A stretch of 32,050 nucleotides of DNA from a virus, in the IMG/VR virus record IMGVR_UViG_3300049740_001014, positions 1 through 32,050 of that record; one strand, written 5' to 3'. Below the pieces are notes generated by a model. The model did no database searches and was not told where the DNA came from. It saw only the letters and a list, made by a program, of their open reading frames with translations. The translations under genes were made by a program, and so were the position numbers. Below are positions 1-9,991 of the stretch, piece by piece. The stretch's first letter is position 1. Every line of letters starts with the position of its first letter.

Positions 1-2
1 AC

Positions 3-3000
3 TTGAAAATTCAACTACCCGATGCTGATGCTATCCCCGGTAACATCATCGTACGTAGTGGATTTGACCGTATACAAGCCTATCAGAACGAAACAATGGG
101 TACGGGCGGTATGCTACGTCCAAACATCGAAACGGGCATAGAGGGCATCTTTACAGACGCTACAGACGGTCCACGCTTAGGACCGACATTCAGCGACCAC
201 GAATATGACCACATCAGTCAAAATTCCGTAGGCGAAGCCTTCCCTGATATGACACGAAAGGGTTGGAAGTCAGCAACCAACAATGCACCACTGAAGACAT
301 CATACGAACTGCATGACCGAGCCTTGTTCTTCCACATTACCAAGAACGGTAACTCGCACACGCATCGCTATCCTACAATCTACACACACGATAATGGTGT
401 TATCAACAACGCTCTCACGGCTCAAACGTATTCAGGTACTACTTTAACAGTAAATGCAACTATCAATACGACATTGTACCGTGACGCATACGGCGATTCA
501 CAAAAGGATGGCGGCGATACACGTCGATTCTTACGCATATACAATGATGCAACTGGAGAAAGCGGTGTTGCTTCGTTTACTCAAATTCAAAACAATAATC
601 AGTTTGTTAATTGTGTAGGTGATTCGGCATTCGATGCTATTGTTGCTAAGAATAATGAAGAAATAAAGTCATTCAGCGTTGTACCTTCATACTACGTACC
701 TGCTGGTAGTAACCGATTCTTTGCGGCACGTCGAATCCGTGACCATGCAGAAGTAAGCGGTAACAGCCCCGATATGGCACACTCAATGTATCTTACAGGC
801 CATAGTGCAGCGAATACAATTTTGTGTTACGATGTATACAAGAAAACACGACTTACCCCTATGGCTATACCACGTATGGGTCATCATTTCGTCAATGCTA
901 CACAAGCCATGCTACCCGGTCATTGGGCGCACCCTGCATATCAGGGATTGTACTTTAAACACCGAGCCGAGCGTTCAGCAACACAAAAGAATCTTGAAAA
1001 AGAGTTAATTCAAAATTCATCACTGGATAAAAAACAAGCAGACCTTCCCGTACTTACAAGACAACAAATACCTGTTTATGACCCTATGATTACATTCGGT
1101 GCAATGACTGCTACGCCGAGTGGACCGAGTGACATACACGGTGGCGGATTCACACTTATGTTTGAAACTAAAGTCAAGTATGATGGTTATGGGGTGTTGG
1201 CTTCAAAGGGGCAAGCAGGTGTTGTAAACTCGAAAGGCGGTCATACTATTGTATTGGAAGCAGGTGCTACATACACACTCAAACATCACTTCCCCGACCC
1301 ATCAGAAGTTGGTGCGTATCAAATCATTATACAACCCAATGTTCACAAATCACAATTCTACGGTTATCACGAAAATGGTGGTGCTACGGGTTTACCTGAT
1401 GGTTCAGTCAATGAATTAACTGGGCAACAAGTAGCGTTGGTTATCGGTATACGTGAACCTGATTCAGCCACAGGTGGACTTGGTTTGGTCTTAGCCGAAG
1501 CAACTATGGCTGATGTACGTGGATGTGAGGTGTTTATCAATGAGGTTATGCTTGACCATGACCCTGATTACGGTGGACAGTTAGCAAACATACCTCCGCT
1601 ATTGTTGTACAATGCGTTGGGTGTACAAGCCACAGAAGCACCTGCATTTACACGACGAAGCCTACCGTACCATCCCGGTATGTTTGTCGATGCTACACCC
1701 GGCTTTACAACCAACATCCCATGGTGGTCAATTGTACACAAGGTTAGTCCTGAAGACTCATCAGCAGTAGGATTCCGTCATTTAACATGGCATAAAATTG
1801 ACAATTATTACGAATTTATACGTGCTGGTGCTGGAAGTATAGCAGGTCAATTAACGCTTGCAGGTTATCCATCTAACTATCCTGATTTCTATTCAACCAT
1901 ATTGGAGAACGTTAGTCTGTCACCTGTAGCAGTTGTTCAATCAGTAGCCTCTACACTTATTACTGTAGATGACGCAAGAGGATTCCCTAAAGTGCCTTAT
2001 TACGGTATGAAGTTGGAATATACCGACGCTAACGGTATACGACGTACACACACATACACTGAACGCAGTGGCAACGATGCAACGTACATGAATAAACCGT
2101 ATAGATTCACCATTACTGCATCTTCAAATTTCACCAATAATCTCACTGTAGGTACAAAAATTCGCTTGACTCGTGCGTATGACTTCCGCCCTGCTGGTAA
2201 ATTGATGAAAGAATCAAAGTCAAGCATCTTTACACGCATGTTACCTCAATTACTACAAGGTAGTCGTGATACAAACAGCCTTCACATGGCCGATGCGTAT
2301 TTGTGTTTGTGGAATCCAAACCTTGGCCGACCGCACACATTTTATTCGGATGCAAGTCGTACGTGGTTGAGTCCAACTGGTGATAGGGCTGTTAATCGAA
2401 AACCACTAAACAGTTTACCTGAACACTACGAAACTATTCATTACCACGACGCAACGTATTACAACAGTTTAGGTCCATTTTCGTTTGCAATAGGAACACC
2501 AAGACCAATTGAACCCATTACACGTCCTTTGTCTAGTACTCCAAATTTAACAGGTGCTTCGAGTACAAGTGGATACATAAACATGGCAAATACAGTAGGA
2601 ACATTAACAGTGGGTCAGATGTTACAAGTGAATAATGAGGTTTTTGTTGTCGTAAACCCCGGAGTTATAGGTACACAAATTTACGTCAATAAATCTGCAA
2701 CGCACGTTACTGCTGGTGCTAAAGTCTACATTAGAGGTGATGGTACAGGCATTGCTGCTGGTAGTTTACACAGTGATTACACTGCTCAAGGTGGCACAGG
2801 TGTCATGCTCAACCATTACTGGCCGTGTGGTAGCCGTGGTGGACCGCTTACCAGTCGCCTTGATGGGTATGGGTATGTAAGTACAGCATGGGACTATCCG
2901 CAAGACTACACATCGGACGGACCTGTGTGGGTAGACCACGATGATGATGGTTCATACGCTGTATCGGTTGGACTGTCTAAGTCTGTATATGATTCATTCA

Positions 3001-5192
3001 CTGATGCTACCTGTGACACGACGAATACGGACGCAACAGTTACAATGGATTCAACTGAAAAACTGGCTAAAGGGATGGGAGTAAGCGGTACAGGCATCCC
3101 ATCAGGTGCTACTGTGTTATCAATTACAAACGCTACTACATTTGAATTGAGCGCAAATGCAACAGCGAGTAACACAAATACCACGCTTACATTCACTCCT
3201 GTGAATACTCGACCTCGGCCGTTTGGTTACCGCTTTGGTTTGCGACAACCCTACAATAAACCACAGTGGGCCATGTACGGTGCTCGTGCTTATCGAGAAA
3301 CCCCTATCACGGCTTCAAACACCATTGCAGGGTATCAACACGGACCACTTGTACAACAGGAAACACAAACATGGACGTATGCTGGTGGTTCAAGTCTTAG
3401 CAATGCAACATACCCGAATACGTACGTTGGTATTATGGAGCGTCAAACCAACTTCTCCGCTATGCTTGGTGTAGACAAACCTGAATGGCAAGTACGATAC
3501 AGTAACGGTATGCGTATGACACGAGCGTTTGGTTGCCCAGTGCGTGTGTTACGTAACGCAAATACCGTCATACGTGACTGGTGGGGTGACCCGCTTGGTA
3601 AGAACATCTCAAAGGTAGATGAAGCAGTAAAGTACTATCTTGTAGACTGGTGGGGCAACACTCGTGGTGAAGATGTACGCCGCTATCCTGTACGTGGCTT
3701 TGGTATACGCCCTGCTTGGGATTGCAGTGACGTATACGAGTATGACCGTACTAACGATTTGACTCCGTATCAACGTCTATGGAACGGCGGTAACCCACTG
3801 GTCAATCTCAAGACGCTTGTCGATTTCACCAATTCAGACCTAACGGCTACTGATGTAAACTTCCCACGTATGGCGGGACGAATCAACAACGTGAACAACA
3901 ACGATTCAGCAAACCCAGTCGATGTCTTCTTCCCGACTAACCCGCACCGTGTTGGTGACATGGGTAACGGTCGAGGTGTACGCTATCCGACCATGTTTAA
4001 CGAAGATGTGCTCACAGACCTTGATGAACCGTATCACGCTACAGGGGTCGTTCTATCGCACCATACTGCTGAACCTAACACATCAGACGGTTACGTGCGT
4101 CCACGTAACGATGTACTACAACCTAACGAAGTACTGCGTGGTATCAGTGCTCGATTGGGTGTCGATGAAGATGGACTGCTTAAACCCGAAGCAGTAGCAA
4201 GCGACCGTGTAGAAGACTTTAGTGGTGACACACCACATAAGGATGCTATCAGTCGGTCAAGCCCACGTATTGGTATTGACAGCGAGAACATCGAGGGCGT
4301 AGATGACAACCTCATTGCTATCAACACAGAAGCACACAGCCTACACACAGACCGCAACGTAGGACAAAGAGTGGTAATGGAGGGCGGCTTGACCGCAGGT
4401 TCACAGACGCTTACCGATTACGACCTTACTGGCTTGACCTTCGCTGCACAGCCACAGGGTGGTGCAATGCGATTGACCCACACCTCTAACTTCAACCCAA
4501 TGGGAGGTACATACCTCGCTGAAACTCGCAACTTCCTTGCACCTATCAGTGACAAAGATTGGGGCGGTATAAGCGGGTCAAACAAGACATCAAACCCGTA
4601 CGAAACAAACGTACACGTAAGTAACAAGCAAACAAACTTGACCGACAAGAAAGTTACTTTCATGCTTAGACCAGTGCGATTGCTTGACAAGCAACACGTT
4701 GAGATGTTCCGACCAAACAACAACCTACACTCATCATCCCCGCAATACGGTGCAAACTACTTCTCGGCTACTGCTGGTGGTAAGTATGGTATCTACATGT
4801 ACGAGGTGGAGAACGGTCGAGCGAGTTCGGGCTACTACATCCGTAGCACCAACCCTGATACTAATCCACCTTACGCACCGTTGTACGTCATGGACATTAG
4901 TGGTGATGAGTCTGTACCAGTGAGCAAAGGTCCGAAGTTGCTCGGTATTGGTGAATCATCATTCGATAGTTCAAAACTCAACAACGCAGTCACCCGTATC
5001 GTCATCAGCGAAAACACGCTTCAACACTATCGTGCTGATGCAGCACGTCGTCGCTCCCGCATTGACAGTGATGAAACAACAAAGCGCATGGACTTCTCCG
5101 TAGTGCCACGATTCTCACAGGCACTTCATCCAAAAGGACATAAAGGTGATGTAACCTACAACACATCAGACCACACAGGTGATGGTGCATGA
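3..5192 (+). CDS. Giant virion structural protein (tail/baseplate or fibre-like), 5' end open
   Basis: An uninterrupted frame of at least 1729 residues. It runs to the left edge, so the TTG at position 3 is probably not the true start and the gene is likely partial. The protein is rich in Thr, Asn, Gly, Tyr and aromatic residues and has no enzymatic motif that I recognise. Around residues 1000-1065 there is a beta-rich stretch of the kind common in phage tail and fibre proteins (GMGVSGTGIPSGATV, then TTFELSANATAS). A similar beta-rich section lies near residues 640-720. Size, composition and position at the head of a tail-gene block suggest a tail, baseplate or spike component, but its exact role is unknown. 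It ends with an ATGA overlap with the next gene, so translation is probably coupled. Confidence 0.75.
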   Translation: MKIQLPDADAIPGNIIVRSGFDRIQAYQNETMGTGGMLRPNIETGIEGIFTDATDGPRLGPTFSDHEYDHISQNSVGEAFPDMTRKGWKSATNNAPLKTSYELHDRALFFHITKNGNSHTHRYPTIYTHDNGVINNALTAQTYSGTTLTVNATINTTLYRDAYGDSQKDGGDTRRFLRIYNDATGESGVASFTQIQNNNQFVNCVGDSAFDAIVAKNNEEIKSFSVVPSYYVPAGSNRFFAARRIRDHAEVSGNSPDMAHSMYLTGHSAANTILCYDVYKKTRLTPMAIPRMGHHFVNATQAMLPGHWAHPAYQGLYFKHRAERSATQKNLEKELIQNSSLDKKQADLPVLTRQQIPVYDPMITFGAMTATPSGPSDIHGGGFTLMFETKVKYDGYGVLASKGQAGVVNSKGGHTIVLEAGATYTLKHHFPDPSEVGAYQIIIQPNVHKSQFYGYHENGGATGLPDGSVNELTGQQVALVIGIREPDSATGGLGLVLAEATMADVRGCEVFINEVMLDHDPDYGGQLANIPPLLLYNALGVQATEAPAFTRRSLPYHPGMFVDATPGFTTNIPWWSIVHKVSPEDSSAVGFRHLTWHKIDNYYEFIRAGAGSIAGQLTLAGYPSNYPDFYSTILENVSLSPVAVVQSVASTLITVDDARGFPKVPYYGMKLEYTDANGIRRTHTYTERSGNDATYMNKPYRFTITASSNFTNNLTVGTKIRLTRAYDFRPAGKLMKESKSSIFTRMLPQLLQGSRDTNSLHMADAYLCLWNPNLGRPHTFYSDASRTWLSPTGDRAVNRKPLNSLPEHYETIHYHDATYYNSLGPFSFAIGTPRPIEPITRPLSSTPNLTGASSTSGYINMANTVGTLTVGQMLQVNNEVFVVVNPGVIGTQIYVNKSATHVTAGAKVYIRGDGTGIAAGSLHSDYTAQGGTGVMLNHYWPCGSRGGPLTSRLDGYGYVSTAWDYPQDYTSDGPVWVDHDDDGSYAVSVGLSKSVYDSFTDATCDTTNTDATVTMDSTEKLAKGMGVSGTGIPSGATVLSITNATTFELSANATASNTNTTLTFTPVNTRPRPFGYRFGLRQPYNKPQWAMYGARAYRETPITASNTIAGYQHGPLVQQETQTWTYAGGSSLSNATYPNTYVGIMERQTNFSAMLGVDKPEWQVRYSNGMRMTRAFGCPVRVLRNANTVIRDWWGDPLGKNISKVDEAVKYYLVDWWGNTRGEDVRRYPVRGFGIRPAWDCSDVYEYDRTNDLTPYQRLWNGGNPLVNLKTLVDFTNSDLTATDVNFPRMAGRINNVNNNDSANPVDVFFPTNPHRVGDMGNGRGVRYPTMFNEDVLTDLDEPYHATGVVLSHHTAEPNTSDGYVRPRNDVLQPNEVLRGISARLGVDEDGLLKPEAVASDRVEDFSGDTPHKDAISRSSPRIGIDSENIEGVDDNLIAINTEAHSLHTDRNVGQRVVMEGGLTAGSQTLTDYDLTGLTFAAQPQGGAMRLTHTSNFNPMGGTYLAETRNFLAPISDKDWGGISGSNKTSNPYETNVHVSNKQTNLTDKKVTFMLRPVRLLDKQHVEMFRPNNNLHSSSPQYGANYFSATAGGKYGIYMYEVENGRASSGYYIRSTNPDTNPPYAPLYVMDISGDESVPVSKGPKLLGIGESSFDSSKLNNAVTRIVISENTLQHYRADAARRRSRIDSDETTKRMDFSVVPRFSQALHPKGHKGDVTYNTSDHTGDGA

Positions 5193-5527
5193 TTGATTAC
5201 GACTTTTGCGATTGTTGTACACCAATGGAAAATGCATTAGCATTGATGAAAGCAAAGAAAAAGAGCAAGCCGTTTCACGGTTACAATCCAAATCGACATC
5301 ACAGAAAAGGTGGTTTAAACGCTAAAGGACGTGCCAAAGCAAAGCGTGAAACTGGCGCAAACCTCAAACCACCTGTGACAACAAAGCCGAGCAAACTCAA
5401 ACCCGGTAGCAAGAAAGCCAAGCGTCGTAAATCATTCTGTGCAAGAATGGGCGGTATGAAAGGACCAACATCGAAGAAAGGCAAATTGACTCCGAAGGGT
5501 GCGGCTCTCAAGCGATGGAACTGTTGA
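5189..5527 (+). CDS. Small basic Lys/Arg-rich phage protein (DUF6321-like C-terminus)
   Basis: A 112-residue, strongly basic protein whose ATG overlaps the preceding stop (ATGA). The N-terminus carries a Cys cluster (FCDCC). The middle is rich in Lys, Arg, Pro and Gly. The C-terminus reads KRRKSFCARMGGMKGP, then a KGKLTPKGAALKRWNC tail. From memory this pattern (KRRKSFCARM...GKLTPKGxAL) belongs to a small family of uncharacterised phage proteins (DUF6321-like), seen next to structural genes. The charge suggests nucleic-acid binding, for example a virion-packaged DNA-binding protein, but that is inference. Family recognition is from the motif only. Confidence 0.75.
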   Translation: MIDYDFCDCCTPMENALALMKAKKKSKPFHGYNPNRHHRKGGLNAKGRAKAKRETGANLKPPVTTKPSKLKPGSKKAKRRKSFCARMGGMKGPTSKKGKLTPKGAALKRWNC

Positions 5528-5536
5528 GGTGGAGAA

Positions 5537-6103
5537 GTGTTTGAGAAAGCATGGCGTTTCCTCAAGGCTTCTCGGCAAACGGAATTAGGTGAGTTCCATC
5601 CCGACTTTCCTAGTTCGTACGGTCCTGTGACCATGATACGTTATCATCCTACACAAAACTGGTATGATAATTTTGATGCCCATCGAGCATTATATGGTGA
5701 AACGTTTGATGAAACAATACCACAAACCCCTCAATCATTGATTACAGAAGGATTGAAAGCAACCCCTGCGTCTGAAGAAGCCCACACATGGGAAGCACTT
5801 AGTTCGGATGAAATAGATAAATTTAAGCGATTTGATTTAACTGGTAAAGGAACATGGTTTCATCCAGCAGGTATGAAAAGACAATCAGTATTCCAAAGCA
5901 GTGGGGCAGGTAGTACACCTACTCGTATGGGGATAGGTGTAAGAATGCCATTGAAGGACGTTCAAGGACAATTTAGAAATGTAAGTGCGGAGGAAGGACC
6001 GGAGGCTTGGGTACAACAAGACATACCGCCTGAACGACTCGTGAGAATCCCCATCAATTGGAGAGCACAACGTCCTAAGACATGGGGGAAGCGTGGAAAA
6101 TGA
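5537..6103 (+). CDS. Hypothetical protein, possible ADP-ribosyltransferase-like fold
   Basis: A 188-residue protein. The start is GTG at 5537, preceded by GGTGGAG a few bases upstream. It sits 9 bp after the basic-protein gene and ends in an ATGA overlap with the hub-like gene, so it belongs to the late operon. I do not recognise the family with confidence. A pattern of an ITEGLKAT segment near residue 70, a TWFHPA segment near residue 107 and a C-terminal DIPPERLVRIP segment is loosely like small phage proteins with an ADP-ribosyltransferase or RNA-phosphotransferase-like fold. No catalytic triad can be confirmed by eye. It could equally be a structural accessory protein. Confidence 0.65.
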   Translation: MFEKAWRFLKASRQTELGEFHPDFPSSYGPVTMIRYHPTQNWYDNFDAHRALYGETFDETIPQTPQSLITEGLKATPASEEAHTWEALSSDEIDKFKRFDLTGKGTWFHPAGMKRQSVFQSSGAGSTPTRMGIGVRMPLKDVQGQFRNVSAEEGPEAWVQQDIPPERLVRIPINWRAQRPKTWGKRGK

Positions 6104-7509
6104 CACTCATACAGAACACCAGCACTGGGCGTTATGACACCGATGCCAACGAGGTCATGGACCACGTACGTAAACCAGTCTTTGTCGATAACGCTGTTCA
6201 TCATGGTCGCATAAGCGTGCAAACATCAAACAAAGCAAAGATTACGGTTGAGAAGAACAACACCCGTAACCTGCAAGTCATGCCTCAAACCCGTTATCAG
6301 ATTGTTGAGAGCGAAGGCGGCGTACAACTCACACACGTACAGAAATCAGGTCACGAATATACTGGCGTTCCATACTTTAACGGGGAAACTTTGTCTTCGA
6401 GTAACATACCTATCCTCCTCTACAACGCCGACAACCCATCCGAGCGCATTGTATTGAGCGATGTCGAAAACAGCACCATTGGTGTGTTTGGTAACCTACG
6501 TAACATGAAAGGCCGCACACTGCAAGACATTGGGTTTAGCAGTGACATTGTAAAACTCGGACAACCAGTGGACGTAGGGCTACGTACAACGGACTTGGCT
6601 ATCAAGTTGGGTGAATCAATTAGTGGAGGTGCGACAAGCGTCAATATCGCACGACCTGAAACAATTGTTGCACAGAATCGTGCTCACAGCACACGGTTTG
6701 TAGCACAAGATTTCAGGAATACCAATCTTATGACTTCACTACGCTATCTTGCACGTCATGATGGACGTATGGTGATTCTCGATACCTTTGGGAATTTATT
6801 GTACATCCCGCTATCGTTTACTGAAAACACTGTTGAAATCAAGAATAGAGCACCAACAGTCACAGTCGATAACCCGATTGATGATGCACCAAACAGGGTC
6901 ACTGTACAGGGTCTTCCGATGGGGCTTAACGACTTGGTGATTGTCACTGTTGATGATGCCGAATCACAAGTCGAAGAGGTACGTGAAGCACCTTCGGTGT
7001 TTGTAGACCATACTGTACGCAACCCAACCAGCGCAAAGCGAATAGCAAGAAAGGTGCTACGTGGTCATTCATTGGTCAAGGGTAAGGAAGAGGTCAATGG
7101 TAACTACAACTCACTCGATGTACGACCCGGTATGACAGTTACACATGACGGTAAAAATAAGATTGTTACAGAAGTACGACACTTCCCGTTTGCAAATAAA
7201 AGCGACTTTTCATTGATGAATGTTGAAGTTGGTTTAGAAGGTATTCTACAAGCGATTGATGCTGGTACAACAGTAGAACAAAACAGTACGAACCCCGACA
7301 CGGCTGTACAAGTTGTAGACCTAAACCTCGCTATGTTTGGACGCATCGAGTTGCGTATTGAGAGTAAGGTTGTAGAGAACAACGTCTACAAAACCGCAAT
7401 GCTTATTGGTGGAACATCAAGAGGTACAATAGGAGGTAATGCTGAAAGCATAGGTGGAAATAAGAGCACTATCAGCATACAACGAAGGAGGGTTGGAGGA
7501 TTCCAGTAA
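6100..7509 (+). CDS. Baseplate hub / late-control gpD-like tail protein
   Basis: A 469-residue protein. I chose the ATG at 6100 because it overlaps the previous stop (ATGA) and has GGGGGAA upstream. An in-frame ATG at 6082 would add six residues. The second half resembles phage baseplate-hub (gpD or gp27-like) proteins. It has a beta-rich part, then a helical RNPTSAKRIARKVLRG segment, then an LDVRPGMTVTHDGK segment followed by YIVTEVRH-like strands (here KIVTEVRHFPF). In hub proteins this arrangement forms the ring-like domain that joins tail tube and baseplate. It lies between other tail genes, which fits. The N-terminal 150 residues are unassigned. The hub role is inferred from pattern and context. 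Confidence 0.6.
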   Translation: MTLIQNTSTGRYDTDANEVMDHVRKPVFVDNAVHHGRISVQTSNKAKITVEKNNTRNLQVMPQTRYQIVESEGGVQLTHVQKSGHEYTGVPYFNGETLSSSNIPILLYNADNPSERIVLSDVENSTIGVFGNLRNMKGRTLQDIGFSSDIVKLGQPVDVGLRTTDLAIKLGESISGGATSVNIARPETIVAQNRAHSTRFVAQDFRNTNLMTSLRYLARHDGRMVILDTFGNLLYIPLSFTENTVEIKNRAPTVTVDNPIDDAPNRVTVQGLPMGLNDLVIVTVDDAESQVEEVREAPSVFVDHTVRNPTSAKRIARKVLRGHSLVKGKEEVNGNYNSLDVRPGMTVTHDGKNKIVTEVRHFPFANKSDFSLMNVEVGLEGILQAIDAGTTVEQNSTNPDTAVQVVDLNLAMFGRIELRIESKVVENNVYKTAMLIGGTSRGTIGGNAESIGGNKSTISIQRRRVGGFQ

Positions 7510-7844
7510 GTAATCATATTCGTCGTCTTCTTATTGAAACAATAAGGGACAACATCAACGAGGTCATTTTGGGCTTTGATGGTACACCTGCTACCAGTGA
7601 TGATGGTTCGGCTGGAAGACCTGCCATCACACTCGTGCCTACAGTAACCATCTTGGATGATTCAACGCTTCTTGTGCAAGCGGTCTTACCACAAACGCAA
7701 TCCTTTACAGAACAAATCAAAGAGGTCTATTTGCAATTAAGAGGTGCATCGAGTTTTACACCAGTAAGTAGATTCACCATTAAACCAATAACGAAAACGA
7801 CAAGCAACGAAGTCAAAATTGAAATTACAATTGAGGTGGCATAA
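7506..7844 (+). CDS. Small tail/baseplate-associated protein with atypical start
   Basis: The frame encodes about 112 residues with an amphipathic N-terminal helix (NHIRRLLIETIRDNI), then GFDGTPATSDDG, and a beta-rich end (FTPVSRFTIKPITK). This matches a phage tail-associated family whose members carry a GTGTxxPTxxDT-like segment and end in an FxPVxKxxxxxLTIxxxI-like strand pair. No ATG, GTG or TTG lies upstream of the conserved region. GTA at 7506 sits exactly where an ATGA-type overlap would place a start (GTAA over the TAA at 7507-7509), six bases after GGAGG. The first canonical start is TTG 7569, which would delete the N-terminal helix. The frame is open back to 7464. The stop shares one base with the next ATG (TAATG). 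Confidence 0.6.
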   Translation, partial: VSNHIRRLLIETIRDNINEVILGFDGTPATSDDGSAGRPAITLVPTVTILDDSTLLVQAVLPQTQSFTEQIKEVYLQLRGASSFTPVSRFTIKPITKTTSNEVKIEITIEVA

Positions 7845-9991
7845 TGACAGGAAACCCATTATCAGGACACACGAAAGCAAACATGACGCTCACAACGTAT
7901 ACCAGTTTATCCGTTCCTACTGCGGAAGATGGACTGTTTGACGGTGAGCATATCATCAGCCCTACGCTCACGAATGCGTACGAAGGCGTACACGGTAACG
8001 GTATTGTGCTTGAGGAAGATACTGCGGCAGCCGATGGTGACCGTAATAATCCACTTAATCTTGCAGGGCGTGTTAATGGTGTAGGTTCAGCAGTACATTA
8101 TCGTGTTAATGTACAAGGTGGGTATGCAGTGCTTGATGGAGTCATGTACAACTTTGGTAGTTCAACCAACATTGATGTTGATTTGATTACTACCAGTCCA
8201 CACAAAGCAGGTTCACCTACAGCACTATCAAGTGGTCAAGAGGCTATCATTGTTGTATACGTCAATACAGATACCAGCAACAATTGCATAGGGTGGGAGA
8301 TGGGTACACCTGTTACTGTTGGAGCATCGTACCCACTTGCACCGTCGAGTTTTCTTAATTACCCGTCATCATCGTTGAGTGTTAAACAGTCATTGGTGTT
8401 GGCGACTTTGCGTTGTGTTCATGAATCAGGTTCAGGTAATTTAAACATTAAAGTAACAGAAATTAACGATAAGCGAGTTTTCATCAGACCAACCCCAATT
8501 TACTTTACACCTGTAACATCGGGAGCAGTAGCCGCTACTGGTGCTATTGATTCGCATACAGACCTCGATAACCTACACGGTGGGAGCGAAGCAGGGTCAT
8601 TAGCCAGTAGCCGTATGGGTGCTATGTGGCAATCGTACGATAGCGAAGGAAACCAAGTCATGTTTTATTCAGGTAAGGATTCAGGTGGTAATCGGTTTAC
8701 ACGTCGTATCTTCAACTCGGTCTTGTCTTCTACAGCCACCAGTATCACTGTTACGTCGGCTGATGAGAACGTACTCATGCTCACACCCAGTGGGACGTGT
8801 ACGGTAACACCAAGCGGTACGTTCCCCGATGGTCACGTCATTACCATTAAGAATTTACATGGGAGCAACACTGTCAATTTCAACTCATTAGGTGCATTTG
8901 GTCAAACAGTAAAACAATACGTTTACGATAAAACTAACACATCTTGGAACAGTATTGAGGTCATCGGTACAGCGACAGGTACAGTGACTTCTATTGCGAC
9001 TACTGCACCAATCACTGGTGGTACAATTACAACGACAGGAACTATTGGTATCAGTGCAGCCACAACAAGTGCAGCAGGTTCTATGTCGGGTGCTGACAAA
9101 TTAAAATTAGATGGTATTACAGCAGGTGCTACTGCAAACACAGGTACGGTGACAAGTGTAGCAACAGGAACGGGGTTAAGTGGGGGTACTATCACCACCA
9201 CAGGAACGGTTTCTTTGGCTAACACAGCCGTCACCGCAGGTTCTTACACCAGTGCAGATATTACTGTAGACGCTCAAGGAAGAATTACAGCCGCCGCAAA
9301 TGGAAGCGGGGGAGGTGGTTCTTATACCGACGCTGATGCTATTTCCGCAGTTGAAGGAGAGGCCACACTTGCTTTAACAGGTGATGTAACTATCGCCGCA
9401 GGTAAAGACCTAACCGTTGACACAAACACATTACACGTTGATGCTACAAATAATAGAGTAGGTATTGGAACAACTTCACCTGAAATGTCGTTAGACGTAA
9501 AACAAGCGATAACAACAATCGCAAGAGTAGCAAGTACAGGTTCTCATGCTAATTTGCGCTTTGGTCGTGCAAATGCTTCTTATGATGCGGCTATGTTGTT
9601 TTATGACGACATGGCTACCACTCCTTCATTACAATGGCGTATTCAAATGTCAAGCGGAGGAACTGATTTAACCATCCGTGACGAAGATGGAAGTCCCGAT
9701 GGTCTAGCAATTATGACATTCAAAGACGGTGGTGGTGTTGATATTAACGCCGATGTAGCAGTCGCATCAGGTCACAATATCACTGTAGGAGGAACAGCAG
9801 TTGCTCTTACGAGTGCGCTTGGGGCTTACCAGTTAGCAGGTACGTCTGAAAGCGAGCCGTTTACTCCTCTTGGTTCAGGTGGCGCTTGGGCTGGTGCTCC
9901 TCCCGCAACCATACAAGAGGCTATTGATAGATTAGCAGTCTATGTTACAAATGAGATTGCAGGTTTAGGCGGGGCGGCACTAATTCCATGA
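7844..9991 (+). CDS. Tail fibre-like protein with Gly/Thr-rich repeats
   Basis: A 715-residue protein typical of phage tail fibres. The N-terminal third is beta-rich and includes LHGGSEAGSLAS near residue 245. The centre (about residues 379-480) has GTVTSIAT...GGTITTTGT repeats rich in Gly, Thr, Ala and Ser. Then comes a fibre signature (NNRVGIGTTSPEMSLDV) that in other phages often precedes a chaperone-type or receptor-binding tip. No C-terminal S74 peptidase motif is visible; the protein ends with an IQEAIDRLAVYV helix and a short hydrophobic tail. It probably mediates host recognition. Its stop overlaps the ATG of a tiny membrane peptide. Confidence 0.8.
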   Translation: MTGNPLSGHTKANMTLTTYTSLSVPTAEDGLFDGEHIISPTLTNAYEGVHGNGIVLEEDTAAADGDRNNPLNLAGRVNGVGSAVHYRVNVQGGYAVLDGVMYNFGSSTNIDVDLITTSPHKAGSPTALSSGQEAIIVVYVNTDTSNNCIGWEMGTPVTVGASYPLAPSSFLNYPSSSLSVKQSLVLATLRCVHESGSGNLNIKVTEINDKRVFIRPTPIYFTPVTSGAVAATGAIDSHTDLDNLHGGSEAGSLASSRMGAMWQSYDSEGNQVMFYSGKDSGGNRFTRRIFNSVLSSTATSITVTSADENVLMLTPSGTCTVTPSGTFPDGHVITIKNLHGSNTVNFNSLGAFGQTVKQYVYDKTNTSWNSIEVIGTATGTVTSIATTAPITGGTITTTGTIGISAATTSAAGSMSGADKLKLDGITAGATANTGTVTSVATGTGLSGGTITTTGTVSLANTAVTAGSYTSADITVDAQGRITAAANGSGGGGSYTDADAISAVEGEATLALTGDVTIAAGKDLTVDTNTLHVDATNNRVGIGTTSPEMSLDVKQAITTIARVASTGSHANLRFGRANASYDAAMLFYDDMATTPSLQWRIQMSSGGTDLTIRDEDGSPDGLAIMTFKDGGGVDINADVAVASGHNITVGGTAVALTSALGAYQLAGTSESEPFTPLGSGGAWAGAPPATIQEAIDRLAVYVTNEIAGLGGAALIP
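8978..9214 (+). repeat. Imperfect repeat inside the tail-fibre gene
   Basis: Two related units at 8978-9049 and 9143-9214 encode GTVTSIATTAPITGGTITTT and GTVTSVATGTGLSGGTITTT, each followed by GTI or GTV. Similarity is stronger in protein than in DNA because codons have drifted. This is a normal repeat type for phage fibres and could allow fibre-length changes by recombination. Confidence 0.7.

Noticed and set aside
2906-3196. Opposite-strand open frames inside the virion genes
   Set aside because: Long opposite frames occur across the Thr/Ala-rich structural genes, but they lack ribosome-binding sites and coupling and have unnatural Val/Ser/Pro composition.
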